A stretch of 12,500 bases of DNA from Penaeus vannamei (Eukaryota > Arthropoda > Malacostraca > Decapoda > Penaeidae). Location: contig NC_091578.1 in assembly GCF_042767895.1 (NCBI RefSeq), forward strand, positions 29,933,366 to 29,945,865. Reading direction: 5' to 3'. The translations under genes and the position numbers were made by a program. Positions 10,301 through 12,500 of the stretch are shown here, one piece after another (position 1 is the first letter of the stretch; every line of letters starts with the position of its first letter). The notes below the pieces were generated by a model. That model had not been told where the DNA came from. It did not search any database and saw nothing but the letters and a program-made list of their open reading frames with translations.

Positions 10301-10416
10301 TCCCCAAGAGCATCGAAGGGAGATGCTACATGTCAGGGGCTCCAGGAAGTGTGACAGCACAGGAAATGGACCTCTACCACATTACGGTTAAGGAGGAAGA
10401 TAACAAAAAATCGTGA
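2749..10416 (+). CDS. DARS2: mitochondrial aspartyl-tRNA synthetase, complete, 13 coding exons
   Basis: This class II synthetase (EC 6.1.1.12) attaches aspartate to mitochondrial tRNA-Asp in the matrix. Coding exons are 2749-2950, 3828-3997, 4220-4318, 4481-4579, 4767-4850, 4996-5082, 5799-5975, 6910-7089, 8155-8262, 8572-8790, 9045-9260, 9427-9613 and 10241-10416. They join in frame to 667 residues, close to human DARS2 (645). Order of parts: targeting peptide 1 to about 40, OB-fold about 69-190, motif 1 about 219-247, motif 2 with YRDE at 291-294, bacterial-type insertion about 310-475, FLWVVDFPLF at 505-514, and motif 3 GGIALGFDR at 605-613. ATG 2749 is the first in-frame ATG after a TAA at 2683-2685 and has A at -3 and G at +4. 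All introns are GT-AG except intron 9 (GC-AG). The cytosolic paralogue lacks the insertion domain and this leader, so DARS2 is the firm choice. Exon 1 is the least certain part. Confidence 0.96.
2951..3827 (+). other. DARS2 intron 1
   Basis: An 877-base AT-rich intron, GTAAGA to TTCTAG. No repeat, ncRNA or exon is recognised inside. It ends with two possible acceptors, at 3810 and 3827. Confidence 0.75.
3828..3997 (+). CDS. DARS2: DARS2 exon 2: start of OB-fold anticodon-binding domain
   Basis: It completes codon 68 (AGT, Ser) and encodes residues 69-124. HTCGELCIANVGEEVTLRGF matches the family pattern THTCGEL...G.EV.L.GW at the start of the OB fold. VLRDYTGKTQVLV is the next beta-strand pair. 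Human DARS2 has Trp where this protein has Phe in RGF. The donor is GAG|GTAAGT, phase 0. The acceptor used is TTCTAG at 3827, and a more pyrimidine-rich CACCAG lies at 3810. Confidence 0.93.
4220..4318 (+). CDS. DARS2: DARS2 exon 3: OB-fold
   Basis: It encodes residues 125-157, including the strand ESYIEVKGRVCNRPEDQVNK, which corresponds to the V.V.G.V..RP...N segment of the OB fold. Acceptor TTTGCAG and donor AAA|GTAAGC, both phase 0. Confidence 0.93.
4481..4579 (+). CDS. DARS2: DARS2 exon 4: end of OB-fold and linker
   Basis: It encodes residues 158-190. NMPTGEIEVLVDDIKVLSAA is the conserved N..TGEIE.......LN.. end of the OB fold, followed by the linker AR..LP. Acceptor TTCATAG and donor AAG|GTAAGG, phase 0. 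Confidence 0.95.
4689..4715. repeat. perfect 13-bp-arm palindrome in intron 4
   Basis: AAATCATATGATA, a single G at 4702, then TATCATATGATTT. The 27 bases are a perfect inverted repeat with a one-base centre, about 50 bases upstream of the exon 5 acceptor. Confidence 0.85.
4767..4850 (+). CDS. DARS2: DARS2 exon 5: LRYRYLDLR hinge
   Basis: It encodes residues 191-218. NLRLKYRYLDLRHAEMQKNL is the near-invariant hinge segment of AspRS leading into the catalytic core. Acceptor TTTCAG and donor AAG|GTATCC, phase 0. Confidence 0.97.
4996..5082 (+). CDS. DARS2: DARS2 exon 6: motif 1
   Basis: It encodes residues 219-247. MRDYLQDRENFVEMTTPTLS is the motif 1 helix and strand, which form the class II dimer interface in this family, ending at NTPG. 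Acceptor AACAG at 4995 and donor GGG|GTAAGT. A stronger-looking acceptor at 4968 (TTTTACAG) is in frame and would add nine residues. Alignment with human DARS2, which has no insertion here, favours 4996. Confidence 0.93.
5104..5645. repeat. long (TG)n array in DARS2 intron 6
   Basis: About 540 bases of TG with GAGTG, GCATG and GAGTCAGTGAG interruptions. Segment 5347-5485 is identical to 5507-5645, so a 160-base step was duplicated. The long Thr-His and Cys-Val frames here are artefacts. The array begins about 20 bases past the exon 6 donor and stops about 150 bases before the exon 7 acceptor. Confidence 0.95.
5646..5672. repeat. (TTG)n microsatellite
   Basis: A T run followed by about seven TTG/TGT units directly after the TG array. 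Confidence 0.85.
5799..5975 (+). CDS. DARS2: DARS2 exon 7: motif 2 and aspartate/ATP site
   Basis: It encodes residues 248-306. GAQEFIVPTR begins the active-site loop. QSPQ (267-270) and YKQLAMIGG follow. Motif 2 is RYFQFAVCYRDEG, with the ATP-binding Arg at 292 in YRDE, then DRQPEF at 299-304. A residue that is often Arg or Lys just before CYRDE (ARCYRDE in human) is Val here. Phase 0 at both ends; acceptor TTTCAG and donor CAG|GTAATA. Confidence 0.97.
5976..6909 (+). other. DARS2 intron 7
   Basis: A 934-base AT-rich intron, CAG|GTAATA to CTTCAG. Apart from the hairpin at 6040-6066, nothing is recognised in it. Confidence 0.85.
6040..6066. repeat. perfect 12-bp hairpin in intron 7
   Basis: ACAAGTCATAGG, loop GCA, CCTATGACTTGT. 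The stem is perfect and the loop is three bases. It lies 65 bases past the exon 7 donor, near a short TTATTG repeat. Confidence 0.85.
6910..7089 (+). CDS. DARS2: DARS2 exon 8: end of motif 2 region and entry to insertion domain
   Basis: It encodes residues 307-366. VDLEM continues the catalytic core after QPEF. A helix (IQELIENLL) and PFPSMTYEEAMTTYGVDKPD lead to DTRFG at 360-364, a hallmark of bacterial-type AspRS just before the insertion. The EMSF sequence usual in mitochondrial AspRS reads EMAD here. Acceptor CTTCAG and donor AAG|GTGAGA, phase 0. Confidence 0.96.
7341..7373. repeat. (GAT)11 microsatellite in intron 8
   Basis: Eleven uninterrupted GAT units. Confidence 0.95.
7374..7970. 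repeat. polypyrimidine tract (TTC/CTC/TCTCC) in intron 8
   Basis: About 600 bases, nearly all C and T on the + strand, with ATT blocks. The densest run of CTTCTC units is at about 7840-7935. TTAGTATCTTTC recurs at about 7434, 7474 and 7808, with TTAGTATCTTCC at 7741; the first two are 40 bases apart and part of a 23-base identity. This shows internal duplication. Confidence 0.9.
8155..8262 (+). CDS. DARS2: DARS2 exon 9: insertion domain, GC donor
   Basis: It encodes residues 367-402, the first part of the bacterial-type insertion domain, ending VIPGGQ. Human DARS2 has CIPEGAKY at the same place. The splice donor is CAG|GCAAGT, and only this donor continues the frame into KYM at exon 10. The acceptor is TTATTACAG. 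The coding match here is weaker than in the catalytic core, as expected for this domain. Confidence 0.93.
8263..8571 (+). other. DARS2 intron 9, GC-AG type
   Basis: A 309-base intron beginning GCAAGT after CAG and ending TTTACAG. A GC donor with an otherwise perfect consensus is the usual form of this minor class. The only near GT (8255) would shift the frame. Confidence 0.88.
8572..8790 (+). CDS. DARS2: DARS2 exon 10: insertion domain
   Basis: It encodes residues 403-475. KYMTKKIISSWE aligns with the KYL.RK.IE segment of human DARS2. QLVEKIGARVGDAVVLAVGR corresponds to the segment ending DVVLL.AGE in human. Phase 0 at both ends; acceptor TTTACAG and donor GTG|GTGAGT. Confidence 0.94.
9045..9260 (+). 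CDS. DARS2: DARS2 exon 11: return to catalytic core
   Basis: It encodes residues 476-547. LLGKLRLLSANML and VVVRDPSDF lead into FLWVVDFPLF (505-514) and HHPFT (527-531), which are core AspRS signatures. The region ends at TDPIK. Acceptor CTTTCAG is strong. The donor AAG|GTCTGT is weak after the GT. Confidence 0.96.
9427..9613 (+). CDS. DARS2: DARS2 exon 12: catalytic core to motif 3
   Basis: It encodes residues 548-609 and the first base of codon 610. ARSQHYDLVLNGCEIGGGSM is a core signature (human has NGNE where this has NGCE). APPHGGIAL opens motif 3. Acceptor TTGACAG; donor CTTG|GTAGGA splits the Gly codon of ALG, phase 1. Confidence 0.97.
10115..10199. repeat. 42/43-bp tandem duplication in intron 12
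   Basis: Two adjacent copies, 10115-10156 and 10157-10199, identical except for one extra T in the T run of the second. Unit begins AAAATTAATTTGATTTA. It lies just before the exon 13 acceptor. Confidence 0.92.
10241..10416 (+). CDS. DARS2: DARS2 exon 13: motif 3 and C-terminus
   Basis: It completes Gly610 and encodes residues 611-667. FDRLIAEM completes motif 3, with the ATP-binding Arg at 613. SIRDVIAFPKS follows, then the C-terminal YHITVK and an acidic/basic tail EEDNKKS. The family usually has GLDR and this protein has GFDR. Acceptor CTCCGCAG. Stop TGA at 10414-10416. Confidence 0.97.
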
Positions 10417-10725
10417 TAAAAAAAATTGCTCTTTTTTTTTTCTTTCTTTTTTTTTCCCTTTCCCTTAAGCATTTTTTAAAATATATTTTCTATTGAGTCA
10501 GTTCTGAAGATTTGGGTTTGTAAATAATTTCTTAAGTTATATAATATATAACTATTTGAAGTTACATATTTTATTAGTCAATCATATGTCTTATCTTGCA
10601 AATGTTTATCCATTCATTTTCTTGTAACTGAAATGTTCATCATAATTTAATTTTTTATCTTTTTCTCTAATTTTTTACTGAAAGTGGTTAAATACAGATG
10701 GCTATGTATTGTTGATTATTATGTA
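10417..10725 (+). other. DARS2 3' UTR
   Basis: AT-rich sequence between the stop codon and AATAAA. It begins with an A8 run and a pyrimidine tract at about 10429-10467 made of T runs broken by C. No open frame or conserved element is recognised. Confidence 0.65.
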
Positions 10726-10731
10726 AATAAA
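10726..10731 (+). terminator. DARS2 polyadenylation signal AATAAA
   Basis: A canonical AATAAA lies 310 bases after the DARS2 stop. It is followed by a GT-rich stretch (GTGTACAGTTG, then TTTTTCATGTGT) at 10732-10755, the usual downstream element. The inferred 3' UTR is therefore about 10417-10750 and is AT-rich. Confidence 0.75.
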
Positions 10732-11133
10732 GTGTACAGTTGTTTTTCATGTGTATCTCTTTTCTTCAAAATTTAGTGTACTTATTTCATTTTATTTGCA
10801 ATAGATGAAATATATTGGATTCTTTCATATTGAAAACTGTCAATTTCTCTTTAGAATACCACATTTACACTAAAATTCAAATATATTTTTTTGCAAATTT
10901 CATTGTCTACTTAAAAATTCTTTGGTAAAATCAGTTGCGGTAATATCAGTTGCAGTTATGTTTTATGTACAGGCTACTCTTATCCCATTCAGCATCCATT
11001 CTTATCATGGTAAATTGTGGACCAAATGGCACCACATTGCACTATTCCTGCATTATCAGCATATTGGATGAAGATTGCTTATCTCCTCTAAAAGCGACAA
11101 CAATCATACGGTTAAACCGAGGCATTGGCACCC

Positions 11134-11157
11134 AAAGTGAGGTTAAACCTTCACTTT
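11134..11157. repeat. hairpin around GGTTAAACC
   Basis: AAAGTGAGGTT, A, AACCTTCACTTT form an 11-bp stem with one bulged T. A second GGTTAAACC with complementary flanks (CGGTT/AACCG) is at 11109-11119, 31 bases upstream. Confidence 0.7.
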
Positions 11158-11237
11158 TTAACAGTTTTTAAACTGATCACAAAATAAAAGTATTTAGGTG
11201 CCTAATACTGCTCTCAAAGGGGAAACTGCTTATGCAC

Positions 11238-11261
11238 GTGGACAATACCGTTTATGTCCAC
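11238..11261. repeat. 7-bp perfect inverted repeat
   Basis: GTGGACA and TGTCCAC are separated by ten bases. It is short and GC-richer than its surroundings. Confidence 0.6.
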
Positions 11262-11990
11262 TAGCCAAAAATTGTATTCTTGGGCAAATGAGACATCTTT
11301 GCTTGTTAACAGCTTGATGTCATGTTTTTAAACTTAGATAGATTGCCAAAATACAGTTCATATTATGATCTGAGTATATTCATATACTGTATTTTCATAT
11401 ATAAATATATAAAAATAAGATTTAGACATGAAATGTAGCCATGCAGATATATAATAATTTATCTTACTGAATCACTTTACTATAAACTATAAAAATCCTT
11501 CTTAAGAAGACAAATAGAAGTGTGCTTCAAATAACTACAAGAACATATTGCGTAACCATTGCATGTACACGCCCATCTGACAGCTGAAATTCCCCAGCAT
11601 TAAAGGTTTTTTCATATGGATGCAATCTACATTCCATAGCTATACTGTGGAATTTCCTTTCAAGTTCACAGGATCCAAGTATGGATATTATATTTCACAA
11701 ATATTCATAATGATTCTCTGATGAATTTGTGTTAGCAATGTCTCGAGAAAATCATTATGCTTCTTAATATCAACAAACAAGTGTGGCAGCATTTTAGGGG
11801 GAAAATGTATTTGAATTAAACACAACAGACTTAGGATATATTAAATACTCCAACAACATACACTTTAAAAAATAAATGATAAAACCATGGAAACACCAAC
11901 ATATAGACCCATAATAAAGTACAAACAATACTAACACAGTTCAGTTTTTTGCTGATGCATTAGTTCTTTAATCATTTTCATATTAAAACA

Positions 11991-12095
11991 TAAATAACAA
12001 CAACAAGTATTCTAAATCTGACATCACATATTACAACTGGGCAAGCACTCTATATCAGACATAATAAATAACAACTGTACAAGTACACTTTTCCA
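11991..12095. repeat. diverged 38-bp tandem repeat, about three copies
   Basis: The phrase ACAACTGNNCAAG with a following ACNCT recurs; CAAG is at 12004, 12042 and 12080, exactly 38 bases apart. Copy 1 and copy 2 also share TCT..ATC.GACAT. The third copy is partial. Confidence 0.6.
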
Positions 12096-12111
12096 GAAAA
12101 AAAACATGCAA

Positions 12112-12117
12112 TTTAAT
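12112..12117 (-). terminator. candidate polyadenylation signal ATTAAA for the - strand gene
   Basis: ATTAAA on the - strand lies about 240 bases past the TAA of the PQQPVY gene. A GT-rich stretch in - strand sense follows at 12093-12070 (AAGTGTACTTGTACAG). This fits a 3' end but is a common hexamer in AT-rich DNA. Confidence 0.3.
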
Positions 12118-12169
12118 GGAGGAAGTATTAGAAAAGTGTCAAGTTTCTCCACCAGCTTTATCAATATTG

Positions 12170-12206
12170 TATACTGCCCAAAATGCAATTTAGATTTTGC
12201 AGTATA
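12170..12206. repeat. 13-bp hairpin in the likely - strand 3' UTR
   Basis: TATACTGC, CC bulge, AAAAT, loop GCAATTTAG, ATTTTGCAGTATA. It is 150 bases beyond the - strand stop codon. It is too short for a microRNA precursor. Confidence 0.7.
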
Positions 12207-12356
12207 TCAAATCACTATCTGTTGTATTTCTCAGAATCTACAGAAGAAGTTTTAAAGACAATCATAAGTCAACTATCCATCTAACAAAATATGATCAAGT
12301 GTAAGTACAAGGATAAGTATAGAAAATTGGTGTGGCTACCGGTTACTGAAAGGTTA

Positions 12357-12500
12357 TTAGGTTCTATATACTGGTCCATACAATGTTTGCGGAGGTCTGT
12401 ATTGTGGCTGCTGACTTCTATACACTGGTTGTTGGGGTCCATACACTGGTTGTTGGGGTCTATATACTGGTTGTTGGGGTCTATATACTGGTTGTTGGGG
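12357..12500 (-). CDS. C-terminal end of a PQQPVY(R/G) heptad-repeat protein, partial
   Basis: Read on the - strand, this stretch is open for 47 codons and ends with TAA at 12359-12357. The 5' part lies beyond the window. It holds six 7-residue units: PQQPVYR, PQQPVYR, PQQPVYG, PQQPVYR, SQQPQYR and PPQTLYG, followed by PVYRT. Units are 21 bp, so frame is kept, and unit-to-unit changes are GTA/GTG (silent) and AGA/GGA (R/G). The last units are more diverged, as is common at the end of a repeat domain. Composition (Pro, Gln, Tyr, Arg, Gly) resembles low-complexity structural, cuticular or prion-like RNA-binding proteins. I do not recognise the gene. The + strand of the same repeat is also open (WLLGSI units), so the coding call rests on composition and the well-placed stop. 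Confidence 0.6.
   Translation of the reverse strand, partial: PQQPVYRPQQPVYRPQQPVYGPQQPVYRSQQPQYRPPQTLYGPVYRT
12360..12500. repeat. 21-bp tandem minisatellite at right edge
   Basis: Unit TCTATATACTGGTTGTTGGGG on the + strand. Full units occur from about 12417, and degenerate units lie left of that. It coincides with the - strand heptad-repeat coding end, and the 21-base unit keeps frame. The array runs off the window. Confidence 0.9.

Larger units (their letters stand above)
10760..12110. other. intergenic AT-rich region
   Basis: No credible coding frame on either strand. The 73-codon frame at 10950-11171 has no recognisable domain. A less AT-rich stretch at about 10975-11300 carries hairpins at 11134-11157 and 11238-11261. 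An inverted repeat CATAATGATT/AATCATTATG lies at 11706-11759, with a 34-base spacer. Confidence 0.5.

Noticed and set aside
10950..11171. 73-codon open frame between the genes
   Set aside because: No recognisable domain, no splice or promoter support, and a length expected by chance.
11701..11715. ATATTCATAATGATT shared with 2574-2588
   Set aside because: A 15-base match of low-complexity AT-rich sequence with no similarity beyond it.
12360..12500. CRISPR-like regular repeats at the right edge
   Set aside because: The 21-base units are directly adjacent with no unique spacers, and the DNA is eukaryotic.

Overview
The window is eukaryotic nuclear DNA. It holds one gene in full: DARS2, the mitochondrial aspartyl-tRNA synthetase, on the + strand from ATG 2749 to TGA 10416. 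Its 13 coding exons join in frame into 667 residues. I placed every exon by reading the protein against my memory of the family and by checking that splice sites and phases agree. The last 144 bases read, on the - strand, as the C-terminal end of a second protein made of PQQPVY(R/G) seven-residue repeats. The two genes would be tail to tail.

The organism is probably an arthropod, and a decapod crustacean such as a penaeid shrimp is my best guess. The reasons are short to medium introns, AT-rich non-coding DNA and a very heavy load of long simple repeats: (CA)59, (TA)19, more than 500 bases of (TG)n inside an intron, several hundred bases of ATT/ATC triplets and pyrimidine-only tracts. This is inference from base composition and repeat style, and no species marker is visible.

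Layout. Bases 1-640: C-rich minisatellite, a short unique stretch, then a G-rich array of the opposite sense. 660-1090: ATT/ATC triplet repeat. 1100-1335: unique sequence with a small direct repeat. 1337-1760: compound TG/TA/CA repeat. 1770-2700: 5' flank of DARS2, with a cluster of TTCGYTA motifs. 2749-10416: DARS2 exons and 12 introns, which hold most of the other repeats. 10417-10760: 3' UTR with AATAAA. 10760-12356: AT-rich intergenic or - strand 3' UTR sequence with several hairpins and a 38-bp tandem repeat. 12357-12500: the - strand repeat-protein end.

The predicted DARS2 protein has a targeting peptide with an RRYS cleavage-like site, an OB-fold anticodon-binding domain, class II motifs 1, 2 and 3, and the bacterial-type insertion domain. 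It would charge mitochondrial tRNA-Asp. No operon-like system, mobile gene, CRISPR array or defence locus is visible. The points most worth a second look are a frame-proven GC-AG intron, a duplicated TTCG-core module upstream of the gene, and the heptad-repeat protein at the right edge.
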